Source: DATARH01 sp036489765
Lineage (GTDB): Bacteria; Pseudomonadota; Alphaproteobacteria; ATCC43930; CGMCC-115725
DNA length: 52,859 nucleotides
Direction of reading: 5' to 3'
NCBI GenBank assembly: GCA_036489765.1
Contig: DASXFE010000062.1
Span: forward strand, 1-52,859
How positions within the stretch are numbered: the stretch's first letter is position 1; each line of letters opens with the position of its first letter. The notes under the pieces were generated by a model. It worked only from the letters and a program-made list of their open reading frames with translations. It was not told the origin of the DNA and did not search any database. Positions 33,576 through 41,265 of this stretch are shown one piece after another. The translations under genes were made by a program, and so were the position numbers.

Positions 33576-34430
33576 TCAACCTGTCGCGGCGTCCTCGACC
33601 GTGCTCCGCCGCATGTCGCGCGGCTGGGCGAGGTCATAGCGCCGGCCGCGGTGCAGGACGGCGCGGTTGTCCCACATCACGAGGTCGCCGGGCTGCCAGC
33701 GATGGGTGTAGACGAACCGCCGCTGGGTCGCATGCTCGAGCAGATCCTGCAGCAGCACGCGCCCCTCCGGCACTGACAGCCCGACGACATGCGTCGCGTG
33801 CGAGCCGATATAGAGCAGCCTTCGGCCCGACCCGGCATGCGTGCGGACAAGCGGCCAAATCGCCGGCGGGATCGCCCCGGCAATGTCCTCCGGGCTCGGC
33901 GCAAACCCCAACGTCGCCCGCGAATGATGCACGTAGTGCTCGGCCGAGCGGCCCTCCGCCTCTTCGCGCAGCCTTGCGGGTAGCCCGTCACAGGCGGCGC
34001 GCATGTCGGCAAACTCGGTCTCGCCGCCCCAATCCGGGATCGCGCTGCAATAGAGCAGCGAGTACTTTGCCGCTGGGTTCTTGTACGAGCTGTCGGTGTG
34101 CCACAGCCGCGTCGCCATGTTGGAAAGGATGCGGCGATGGTTGCGGTCGGCAACTCGTCCCGCCTCGTCGAGGTTCGAGACATCGGCGAATTCCGGCCTG
34201 ACGCGCCGATGCTGCCGCACCGCCAGATGCCGCCCCGGGTCGAGCGGCCCGAAATGGCGGGTGAAATCGAGTTGCTGGTCCTGGGTCAGGTTCTGGTCGT
34301 GAAAGACAATGACGGCGTACTCGTTCATTGCCGCATCGATCTCGCCGACCGTCGCGCGGTCGATCGGGCGCGACAGGTCGATCGCCTCGGCTTCGGCGGC
34401 GAAAAGCGGGTGCAGCGGCGAAAACCTCAT
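33576..34430 (-). CDS. TauD/TfdA family Fe(II)/2-oxoglutarate dioxygenase, paralogue 2
   Basis: A 284-residue paralogue of the gene at 30258-31151. Iron ligands are H111 and D113 in WHTDSSY and H260 in AVLHRGRRYD; the shared segments SGRRLLYIGSHA and LLEHATQRRFVY make the relationship plain. Differences lie mainly in residues 65-105, near the substrate lid. It is upstream of the LigB-Rieske pair on the same strand, 69 bases away, and divergent from the GFA gene. Together these genes look like a catabolic unit; the substrate is unknown. Confidence 0.91.
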   Translation of the reverse strand: MRFSPLHPLFAAEAEAIDLSRPIDRATVGEIDAAMNEYAVIVFHDQNLTQDQQLDFTRHFGPLDPGRHLAVRQHRRVRPEFADVSNLDEAGRVADRNHRRILSNMATRLWHTDSSYKNPAAKYSLLYCSAIPDWGGETEFADMRAACDGLPARLREEAEGRSAEHYVHHSRATLGFAPSPEDIAGAIPPAIWPLVRTHAGSGRRLLYIGSHATHVVGLSVPEGRVLLQDLLEHATQRRFVYTHRWQPGDLVMWDNRAVLHRGRRYDLAQPRDMRRSTVEDAATG

Positions 34431-34472
34431 CCTCTATGATACCCTGCCCGGGCCAACCGCAGGAGACCGAAG

Positions 34473-34934
34473 ATGCTCGAAACCCGCGAAGGCGGATGCC
34501 ACTGCGGCGCCGTACGCTTCCGCGCCAAGGTCGATCTCGACCGGCTGTCGCAGTGCAACTGCTCGATCTGCACAAAGAAAGGGATCCTGCACCTCGTCAC
34601 CGACCCCACGGATTTCGAGCTGTTGAAGGGCAAGACCGCGCTGACCGCTTACACATTTCAGACCGGCGTCGCGCAGCACACCTTCTGCAGACATTGCGGG
34701 ATGCACGCCTTCTACATCCCGCGCTCGCAGCCGCACATGATCACGATCAACGCCCGCTGCCTCGACGACATCGACGGCCCCACCCTCAAGCCCACCCGCT
34801 TTTTCGGCGGCCGCAATTGGGAAGAGGCCCAGGCGAAACGCCTCGCGGATGAGGGCAAGGAGCCGCCCGACTACATGGGCGGCAAGGCCGGCGCGATCAC
34901 GCTGCAAGGGATACTGGATCGGGCGGGGGAGTAG
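34473..34934 (+). CDS. GFA family protein (glutathione-dependent formaldehyde-activating enzyme-like)
   Basis: A 153-residue zinc protein of the GFA/Gfa-like family. Cysteines are spaced as in the family: CHC near residue 9, CNCSIC near 29-34, and FCRHCG near 71-75. These bind two zinc ions. The founding member was reported to speed S-hydroxymethylglutathione formation, but most homologues are untested. AGGAG precedes the ATG. It is divergent from the second TauD gene with a 42-base gap, which is too short for two independent long promoters. Confidence 0.88.
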   Translation: MLETREGGCHCGAVRFRAKVDLDRLSQCNCSICTKKGILHLVTDPTDFELLKGKTALTAYTFQTGVAQHTFCRHCGMHAFYIPRSQPHMITINARCLDDIDGPTLKPTRFFGGRNWEEAQAKRLADEGKEPPDYMGGKAGAITLQGILDRAGE

Positions 34935-34997
34935 TTGCTGACTCGGGCAGTGGAGCTTAGAGATCTTGTGATCCTCACAGGACCACGACGAACTCCC

Positions 34998-35234
34998 ATG
35001 TCCCGAAGCGAGACGATCGAGATCGAGACCACAGCGGCCGACGCCTCGGCGGAACTCGCGAGGCGAGGGGTTGGCGCTGACGAGCGCGTGGTGGTCTTCG
35101 TTATTCCCGACGATTGGGTGGCTCGGGCGCGCGCAGCGTCTCGCGCGAAGATAGTCGCCGCAGGTTTGGGCGACGAGGATATCGATCGCCTTATCGAGGA
35201 GGCGCGCGAGGAAGTATACCAGATGAAGAAATGA
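34998..35234 (+). CDS. Antitoxin of a PIN-type toxin-antitoxin pair
   Basis: A 78-residue protein with an acidic, alternating N terminus and a C-terminal helix ending EEAREEVYQMKK. Its stop overlaps the start of a PIN-domain toxin gene as ATGA, the typical layout of type II toxin-antitoxin pairs. I do not recognise the DNA-binding family with confidence. The ATG at 34998 is chosen as the last good start; the frame opens 21 codons earlier. Function is inferred mainly from the neighbour. Confidence 0.65.
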   Translation: MSRSETIEIETTAADASAELARRGVGADERVVVFVIPDDWVARARAASRAKIVAAGLGDEDIDRLIEEAREEVYQMKK

Positions 35235-35637
35235 GGATCGTCGTCGATACGAACGTCCTCATCAGCGCCGTTTCAAGGACGAAACGCCACCCTTCCATGT
35301 GGTCGATTGGATCGACCGGCATGGCGAGCTGCTTCGGTCGACCGAAACCGAGCTCGAAATCCTCGATGTACTCGGAAGACAGCACATCATGGCGATGACG
35401 ATCCCACTATTCGTGGCCGGCTTACGACGGATGATCGCACGGTCGGCATTGATCGACATCAAGGAGCGCGTTGCCGTCTGTCGCGACCCGAAGGACGACA
35501 AATTCCTCGAACTCGCGGTTCATGGCCGTGCCGACGTTATCGTGACGGGCGACGCTGATCTGCTTGCCCTGCATCCGTTCCACGGTATCCCCGTCGAGAC
35601 GCCCGCCGCGTTTCTGCGGCGGATCGGACGCCCCTAG
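35231..35637 (+). pseudogene. PIN-domain toxin gene (VapC/COG1569-like), frameshifted
   Basis: The gene starts MRIVVDTNVLISAV, a PIN-domain first strand with the active Asp6, then the frame breaks. The rest continues in a neighbouring frame as VVDWIDRHGELLRSTETE, LEILDVLGRQHIM, KERVAVCRDPKDDKFLELA and VIVTGDADLLALHPF, so the catalytic acidic residues (Asp, Glu, Asp, Asp) are all encoded. One missing base in the CCC run at 35290-35292 would restore a single protein of about 135 residues. It may be a real inactivating mutation or a sequencing error in a homopolymer. PIN toxins are RNases. Confidence 0.8.
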
Positions 35638-36377
35638 ATCACGATCTCCCGCCGCACGCCGCGGACGTCCATCTCGAAATCGAGGCCTTGGACCGGGGGG
35701 CGGCAGTAATGCCAGGTGACGCCGCCGACGGCGGCGCCCTTGGCAACGATCTCGTCGGCCATCGCCGGATAGATGTCGAAGACCGTGTACATCTGCGTCG
35801 CGGTCACGTCGGCCCAGTCGAAGCCGAGCGGGGCCATGCGCTCGCCCATCACGGTCACGACGAGCCGCGCCTTCTCCCGCATCCCGTCCGGCGACTGGTC
35901 GCCGAGGCGGACCGTACGCGGCCCATAGGCACCGCTGTCGCCACGCGCCTCGCCGCTGCCGGCGGCGACAAAGCTGCCCGGGCCTGCCCCCTCTACCGTG
36001 TAGCAGAACGCGTGCAGCGACGGCTCGGACGGCGGTACGATCTCCGGACACACGTTCGAGCGGGCGACCGGGTTCACATCATCGTTGAAGACCCCCCATT
36101 TCTCCAACCGCTGCACATATTGCCGATTGAAGTCGATAAAGCCCTGGTCGGTGAACTGCCCCGGCGAGCGCAGCTCGCAGGCGCAAAACGCCTGGAACGG
36201 CCGGCCCACCGATTTGAGGTGCGCCTCGACGGCGTCGAACCCGGCCTGTAGCGGCAGCATCTTGGCAAACGTCGCCCGCACGATCTCGAACCCCGGCTCG
36301 GCCGCGACCCCGCCGGAATACTGGAACGCGTGGGTCAGAAAGCGATAGCCGCCAGGGGCGAAAGCTTGCACGGCCAT
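35634..36377 (-). CDS. RidA-like protein, possible 2-aminomuconate-type deaminase (CnbZ-like)
   Basis: A 247-residue protein. The C-terminal half has a RidA/YjgF-like pattern: GMREKARLVVTVMGERM followed by FDWADVTATQMYTVFDIYP. The N-terminal half contains FCACELRSPGQFTDQGF and NPVARSNVCPE. From memory this matches proteins annotated as 2-amino-5-chloromuconate deaminase CnbZ, but that naming is transferred from one species and should be treated as tentative. It ends a minus-strand run after ilvC and the aminopeptidase, 24 bases downstream, and could act on enamine or imine by-products. Confidence 0.65.
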   Translation of the reverse strand: MAVQAFAPGGYRFLTHAFQYSGGVAAEPGFEIVRATFAKMLPLQAGFDAVEAHLKSVGRPFQAFCACELRSPGQFTDQGFIDFNRQYVQRLEKWGVFNDDVNPVARSNVCPEIVPPSEPSLHAFCYTVEGAGPGSFVAAGSGEARGDSGAYGPRTVRLGDQSPDGMREKARLVVTVMGERMAPLGFDWADVTATQMYTVFDIYPAMADEIVAKGAAVGGVTWHYCRPPVQGLDFEMDVRGVRREIVI

Positions 36378-36401
36378 GAGGGATCTCCTGTCGGTCTTGT
36401 T

Positions 36402-38426
36402 CTACGCGATCGGCGCGGTCGCCGCCTCGAGCCAGGTCGCGGTCTCGGGGTCCACGAGCGGGGTAATTTCGGCGCGGACGCGGGCATGGTAGGCGTTGAG
36501 CCAATCGACCTCGCCGCGATCGAGGAGGCCGCGATCGACGAGATTGCGGTCGATCGGCGCCAGGGTCAGCGTCTCGAAGCACAGCATCGCGCGCCCCTCG
36601 ACGCTGCCGTCCCATTTCTGCACGACGATCAGGTTCTCTATGCGGATGCCGTAGGCGCCGGCCTTGTAGTAGCCCGGTTCGTCCGACACGATCATCCCCG
36701 GCAACAGCGCCTGCGCGCTCGGCGCCTTCGAGATGCGCTGCGGCCCCTCATGCACGGAAAGATAGCTGCCGACGCCGTGGCCGGTGCCATGATCGTAGTC
36801 GAGTCCCTCCTGCCATAGCGCGCGGCGCGCCAACGGGTCGAGTTGGGCGCCGGTCGTGCCGGACGGGAACCGCGCCGTCGCCAGCGCGATATGCCCCTTG
36901 AGCACGCGCGTGAACCGGTCCCGCATCTCCGGCGTCGGGTCCCCGATCGCGATCGTGCGGGTGATGTCGGTCGTGCCGTCGAGGTATTGGGCACCCGAAT
37001 CGAGGAGGTAGAGATTGCCCGGTTCGAGCCGCTTTTCGGTCTCGGGGCTGGCGCGGTAATGCACGATTGCCCCGTTCGGCCCGGCGCCCGAGATCGTCGG
37101 GAAGCTCAAATCGCGGAAATGCTCGCCGGCGCGGCGAAACGCTTCGAGCCGGTCGCTGGCGGCGATCTCGTGGAGTTCGCCGTGCGGCGCCTCACGCGCG
37201 AGCCAGGCGAGGAATTTGGTGACGGCGGCCCCGTCGCGGCGATGCGCCGCCCGAGTGCCGTCGAGCTCGACCGGGTTCTTGCACGATTTCGGCAACAGGC
37301 ACGGGTCGGCCACACGGTGGATGATCGCGCCGGCCGCACCGAGCCGGTCGAACACCCATGAAGATGCCGTCGCCGGATCGGCCTGAACGCGGCCCTCCTT
37401 GGCGAGCGCGTCGAGCACCGGCCCGAGCCGCTCCGGCGCCTCGATCGAAACGCCGTTGCCGAGATGCCGCTCGATGCCGGGCACCAGCTTGCGGCGGTCG
37501 ATAAACAGCGTGACGCTGGCGTCGGCGCGCAGGATGGCGAAGGAGAGCGGCAGCGGCGTGTGGGGCACGTCGCCGCCGCGGATGTTCAGCAGCCACGCAA
37601 TCGATTCGGGCATCGTCAGCACCGCCGCCGCGATACCTTCATCCGCCAAGCCCTTGGCGAGCCGACCCCGTTTCGCCTCGGCCGTCTCGCCGGCGAAGTC
37701 GTCGGGCTGCGGCCGCACCGGCGCGAGCGGCGGCGGCGGCTGGTTCGGCCAGACCTTGTCGAGCGGGTTGCCGTCGACTGCGCGCAACGTCGCTCCCGCG
37801 CGCTCCACATTCGCGCGCAGGCGCTCGATCTCGTTCGGCGTGTGCAGCCATGGGTCGTAGCCGATCGCGTCGCCTTTCGTGACGACGCCGCCGAGCCATC
37901 GCGCCGGGTCTTCCTGGAGATGATGCTGCTCAAACAACGCCGTGTCGACCTGCGCCGCCGCCTGGAGCGTGTAGCGCCCGTCGACAAAGATCGCCGCGCG
38001 CTGCATCAATACTACCGCCGCGCCGGCCGAGCCGGTGAACCCGGTCAGCCAGGCGAGACGCTGCCCACGCTGCGGCACGTATTCGCCCTGGTACTCATCG
38101 GCGCGCGGCACGACAAACGCCGAGAGACCGCGCTTCGCCAACTCGTCGCGCAGCGCCTGGAGACGCGCCGGCCGCGGCATCCTGGCGAAATCCTCGTTCG
38201 AGATGCCGTCGCTATAGGTCGCGGCGAGCTCCTTGTGCAGCGCCTCAAGCGCGGCGGCCAGCGCCGCCGGCATCGGATCGGCGACCAGCACATGCCAATC
38301 CGTCCCGATCTCCTCGGGCGCGGCCAAGGCGCCGCGGATCAGCGCCGCGACCCCGTCGGGGTCGTACGCGGACCCCGCTTCGCTCAACAGGCGCGCCAGT
38401 TGGGCGCGGTCGTCACCCTTTGCCAT
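36402..38426 (-). CDS. Xaa-Pro aminopeptidase (M24B, aminopeptidase P)
   Basis: A 674-residue M24 metallopeptidase that removes an N-terminal residue before proline. The C-terminal pita-bread domain has the five metal ligands: Asp in LLDSGAQYLDGTTD (two), His in HGTGHGVGSYL, Glu in VSDEPGYY and Glu in GIRIENL. Two creatinase-like N-terminal domains precede it, the first beginning near GLSAFVVPRADEYQ. About 80 residues before that are an extra N-terminal segment beyond the usual 600-residue length. It starts five bases after the ilvC stop, so the two are co-transcribed. Confidence 0.93.
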   Translation of the reverse strand: MAKGDDRAQLARLLSEAGSAYDPDGVAALIRGALAAPEEIGTDWHVLVADPMPAALAAALEALHKELAATYSDGISNEDFARMPRPARLQALRDELAKRGLSAFVVPRADEYQGEYVPQRGQRLAWLTGFTGSAGAAVVLMQRAAIFVDGRYTLQAAAQVDTALFEQHHLQEDPARWLGGVVTKGDAIGYDPWLHTPNEIERLRANVERAGATLRAVDGNPLDKVWPNQPPPPLAPVRPQPDDFAGETAEAKRGRLAKGLADEGIAAAVLTMPESIAWLLNIRGGDVPHTPLPLSFAILRADASVTLFIDRRKLVPGIERHLGNGVSIEAPERLGPVLDALAKEGRVQADPATASSWVFDRLGAAGAIIHRVADPCLLPKSCKNPVELDGTRAAHRRDGAAVTKFLAWLAREAPHGELHEIAASDRLEAFRRAGEHFRDLSFPTISGAGPNGAIVHYRASPETEKRLEPGNLYLLDSGAQYLDGTTDITRTIAIGDPTPEMRDRFTRVLKGHIALATARFPSGTTGAQLDPLARRALWQEGLDYDHGTGHGVGSYLSVHEGPQRISKAPSAQALLPGMIVSDEPGYYKAGAYGIRIENLIVVQKWDGSVEGRAMLCFETLTLAPIDRNLVDRGLLDRGEVDWLNAYHARVRAEITPLVDPETATWLEAATAPIA

Positions 38427-38430
38427 CGCC

Positions 38431-39891
38431 TCAATCCATTACCGCAATCGATACCGGCGGGCGCAATTCGAGGCATACCGCCAGCGCCTGATGCAGCTCG
38501 TTGCCAAGGAAACGCTGGAACACCGCCTCGCCGTCGCGCGGCAGATGATCCATCGCCGGCAATGCGGTCTGGGTCAGCGCGTAATCGAAGCGCGGCGCCC
38601 ATTTCCGCGCGCCGAGCCGCGCCGTCGTCGAGCAGTTGTCGACCATGAACGCGACGTCCTTGAAGTCCATATACGGGTTCAATGAATCGATCGCCTCGAT
38701 GATCGATTCATTGACGATCTCGGAATAGGGGTGGCCGCGCTCACGCAAGAGGTCGGCCTGCGCCATCATCGTCGCGACATAGATTCCGGCGGTGATCGGG
38801 TCGACGACCGCTTCGCGGTTGGTCTGAAGGTTGCGGCCGACCTTCCACATCTCGGTACCGGCGATTTCGCTCATCGGAAACCGCTTCAGCCGGCCGGCGG
38901 CATTGACGACGCTGCGGATCTCGTTGCCGCAGGCGACCTCCTCGTAGATCTCGGTCAGGATGTCGGCCGCCGGCGCATAAGTCGCGCAATAGGCGCGCTT
39001 GAAGGCATCTTTTCCGGCCGCGTCGAGCCCCTCGTAGACCCCGACCAGCCCGTGCGCCGAGATCGCCCGCGAAATCGGCGCCGTGATGCTTTTTGCCGAG
39101 TCGAGAAAGGCGTCGTCCTTTTCCCGGCCCTGGCTGCGGAAATAGCGGTAGAGGCTTTCGACGATCCCGTGCACCGCGCCCAAGAGGATGCCGCGCTCGC
39201 CGAAAATGTCGGAGCGGTATTCGTAGACGAGCGTCGTCTCGAACGTCACCGGCGAACCCAGTCCGATCGCCCAGGCGAGCGCATAATCGGTCGCGCGGCC
39301 GTCGATGTCCTGGTGCACGGCAAAGCTGCAATTGATCCCGGCGCCGTTGACCTCGCGCCCCTGGACGTAGAGCCGTCGCACCGACGGCCCCATCCCCTTC
39401 GGGCACACGCCGACGACGTTGATGTCCGGCCGGAAATTCCTGCCGTTGCTCTGCAGGTGTCCGACGAGGAACCCATGCGACAGGCCAAGCGTCGCGCCGG
39501 ATTTCAGCGCCGCGCTGATCTCGTCGTAATTCTCCGCCTGTGCCGCATCGGAGATCAGGAGAAGCACGAGGTCGCTTTCGCGGATGACCTGGTACATCTC
39601 GCCGAGCGTGCCGTTGGCCTCGGTGAACCCGGCCTTTTCCGCGGCCGCCATCGACGACGACCCGGCGCGCAGCCCAACCTTGACCCGGATATCGCTGCCC
39701 GTCAGCGACTCGCGCAGGTTTTGCGCCTGCGCCGGGCCTTGCGACGACCAGCCGAGCACGCCGATCTGCCTCACCCCGTCAAACCCCTTCGGCAGCAGCG
39801 GAAACAAGTGTCGCCCGCCGCGGACGATCCACTCTTCCTTGCTGCCGAGGGTGATCTTTTCGCTGTGGAAAACCTTTGAGGTGAACGCCAT
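38431..39891 (-). CDS. ilvC: Ketol-acid reductoisomerase, long (class II, plant-like) type
   Basis: IlvC converts acetolactate or acetohydroxybutyrate to the dihydroxy acid in branched-chain amino acid synthesis, using NADPH and Mg. The 486-residue protein is the long class II form, with the NADPH loop GWSSQGPAQAQ, the segment LSHGFLVGHLQS, CPKGMGPSVRRLYVQG and SDIFGERGILLGAVHG. These patterns are closer to plant enzymes than to the 340-residue class I form common in alphaproteobacteria. The ATG at 39891 (MAFTSKVF) is chosen over a start 13 codons upstream. It heads a three-gene minus-strand unit. Confidence 0.92.
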   Translation of the reverse strand: MAFTSKVFHSEKITLGSKEEWIVRGGRHLFPLLPKGFDGVRQIGVLGWSSQGPAQAQNLRESLTGSDIRVKVGLRAGSSSMAAAEKAGFTEANGTLGEMYQVIRESDLVLLLISDAAQAENYDEISAALKSGATLGLSHGFLVGHLQSNGRNFRPDINVVGVCPKGMGPSVRRLYVQGREVNGAGINCSFAVHQDIDGRATDYALAWAIGLGSPVTFETTLVYEYRSDIFGERGILLGAVHGIVESLYRYFRSQGREKDDAFLDSAKSITAPISRAISAHGLVGVYEGLDAAGKDAFKRAYCATYAPAADILTEIYEEVACGNEIRSVVNAAGRLKRFPMSEIAGTEMWKVGRNLQTNREAVVDPITAGIYVATMMAQADLLRERGHPYSEIVNESIIEAIDSLNPYMDFKDVAFMVDNCSTTARLGARKWAPRFDYALTQTALPAMDHLPRDGEAVFQRFLGNELHQALAVCLELRPPVSIAVMD

Positions 39892-40045
39892 CGCCCCAGC
39901 CCTCGCAACCGCTCCGCATTCCGTCCGCACACTTTATCGCAGAATGCGGCGCAGCGCGCGATTTCGCCGATCATCGATGGTGCGGCGCGGAATCATGTTT
40001 CATTAATTTGTCAGTGGTATTGACCTTATGCATGGCTGAGATGCG

Positions 40046-40073
40046 TTGAAATCGCTGGATACATCATTATCGA
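40046..40073 (+). promoter_or_regulatory. Candidate sigma-70 promoter for the DUF1127 gene
   Basis: TTGAAA (40046-40051) and TATCGA (40068-40073) are separated by 16 bases in an AT-rich stretch of the otherwise GC-rich intergenic region 39892-40127. Both boxes match consensus at four or more positions. The gap also contains ATTGACC slightly upstream as an alternative -35. Support is from sequence pattern only. Confidence 0.35.
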
Positions 40074-40127
40074 AAGCTCATTTGTGCGATGCAACATCGA
40101 GTCTGAATCGAGTTTGGGAGCCTAGCC

Positions 40128-40376
40128 ATGTCGGTCATCAATCTCTTCCTCGCGGCCCGCGACGCCATCGCCGACCGGCGCCGGCGCAACCAGGCCTATG
40201 CCGAGTTGTCGGCGCTCGACGACCGTTCGCTGGCCGATATCGGCGTCCACCGCTCGCAAATCCCCGCGATCGTCGCCCGTGCCCAGTGCGCCGCCAAGCA
40301 GAAAGGGCCCATGAGCCACGATCAGGCGGCCACCGCCCGCGCCAGCTTTATCGGCGGCCACGGTCTCGCGCGCTGA
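40128..40376 (+). CDS. DUF1127 domain protein
   Basis: An 82-residue protein with the DUF1127 core: RRRNQAYAELSALDDRSLADIG followed by VHRSQIPAIVA. The family is a short Arg-rich helical motif of about 40-50 residues found in many alphaproteobacterial proteins. Some members bind RNA and affect phosphate or central metabolism. A C-terminal extension of about 25 residues ends GGHGLAR and its coding sequence overlaps the 3' end of the convergent prmA gene by 29 bases. GGGAGCC precedes the ATG. Confidence 0.85.
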   Translation: MSVINLFLAARDAIADRRRRNQAYAELSALDDRSLADIGVHRSQIPAIVARAQCAAKQKGPMSHDQAATARASFIGGHGLAR

Positions 40377-41244
40377 GGATCAGCGTCGACCACTCGCCGA
40401 TCGCGATCCGCCGGACGAGACAAAGCCGCCGGGCGCGATAGGCCGAAAGGACATATGCCTCCTGCCGGCCCAACAGGCCCGACAGGACGGCAACCCCGTC
40501 GGGAGCAATGGCGCGCGAGAGATCGCGCGCCATTTGCGCGAGCGGACGGGCGAGGATATTGGCGAAGATCAGGTCGAAACGCCGCCCCTTGACGCGCCGC
40601 GAGCGAAACCCCGGCACGCACCCCACCTGGACCTGCCCGGCGAGCCCGTTTCGCCGCACGTGATGCCGCGCGACCCGGACCGAGCCGGGGTCGATATCCC
40701 CGGCCTCGACCCGCCGCGCCAATAGCCTCGCCGCCGCGATCGCCAGAATGCCGCTGCCTGTGCCGATATCGAGCGGCCGGCGAAACCGCCGCCGCCGCGC
40801 CAGTTGATCCAGCGCCAGCAGACACCCGGTCGTCGAGGGATGCTCGCCGGTGCCGAACGCGCTCGCCGCGTCGATCTCGAGCGCGATCGCCCCATCCCGC
40901 GCCGGCGGCCGCCAGTGCGACCCATGCACGAGGAACCGCCCGACCCACAGCGGCGGAAACGCGCGCTTCGTCTCCTCCAGCCAATCCCGCTCCTCCACCG
41001 GCTCCTCGGACAGCGCGATCACATCGCCGCCGGCTCCCGATGCCGCCAGCCTGATCCGCACCTCGAGCGTCGGATTCAGCCGCCTCCCGGACGCATAGGT
41101 ATCGAGCCGCCACAAATCGCCGGCCTCATCGGCCTCGAAAAGGCTCAACCCGCCGGCCTCGTCATCGACGAGCGACGCCACGGCGGCGGCGGCCTCGGCA
41201 CCGCGAAGATCGACCGAAATGCGCCATATGCGGTCGGACTGCAT
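40348..41244 (-). CDS. prmA: Ribosomal protein L11 methyltransferase
   Basis: PrmA trimethylates ribosomal protein L11 using S-adenosylmethionine. The 298-residue protein has a substrate-recognition N-terminal domain and a Rossmann methyltransferase domain. The latter carries SAFGTGEHPSTTGCLLAL, the SAM loop PLDIGTGSGILAIAA, and DLIFANILARPL, the NxPY-like active-site segment in its PrmA version. The ATG at 41244 is chosen over a TTG five codons upstream. It starts 21 bases after the uvrD stop, so the two genes form an operon, a common alphaproteobacterial pairing. Confidence 0.93.
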   Translation of the reverse strand: MQSDRIWRISVDLRGAEAAAAVASLVDDEAGGLSLFEADEAGDLWRLDTYASGRRLNPTLEVRIRLAASGAGGDVIALSEEPVEERDWLEETKRAFPPLWVGRFLVHGSHWRPPARDGAIALEIDAASAFGTGEHPSTTGCLLALDQLARRRRFRRPLDIGTGSGILAIAAARLLARRVEAGDIDPGSVRVARHHVRRNGLAGQVQVGCVPGFRSRRVKGRRFDLIFANILARPLAQMARDLSRAIAPDGVAVLSGLLGRQEAYVLSAYRARRLCLVRRIAIGEWSTLILSARDRGRR

Positions 41245-41265
41245 CAGCGTCCTGCCCAATCGCCC

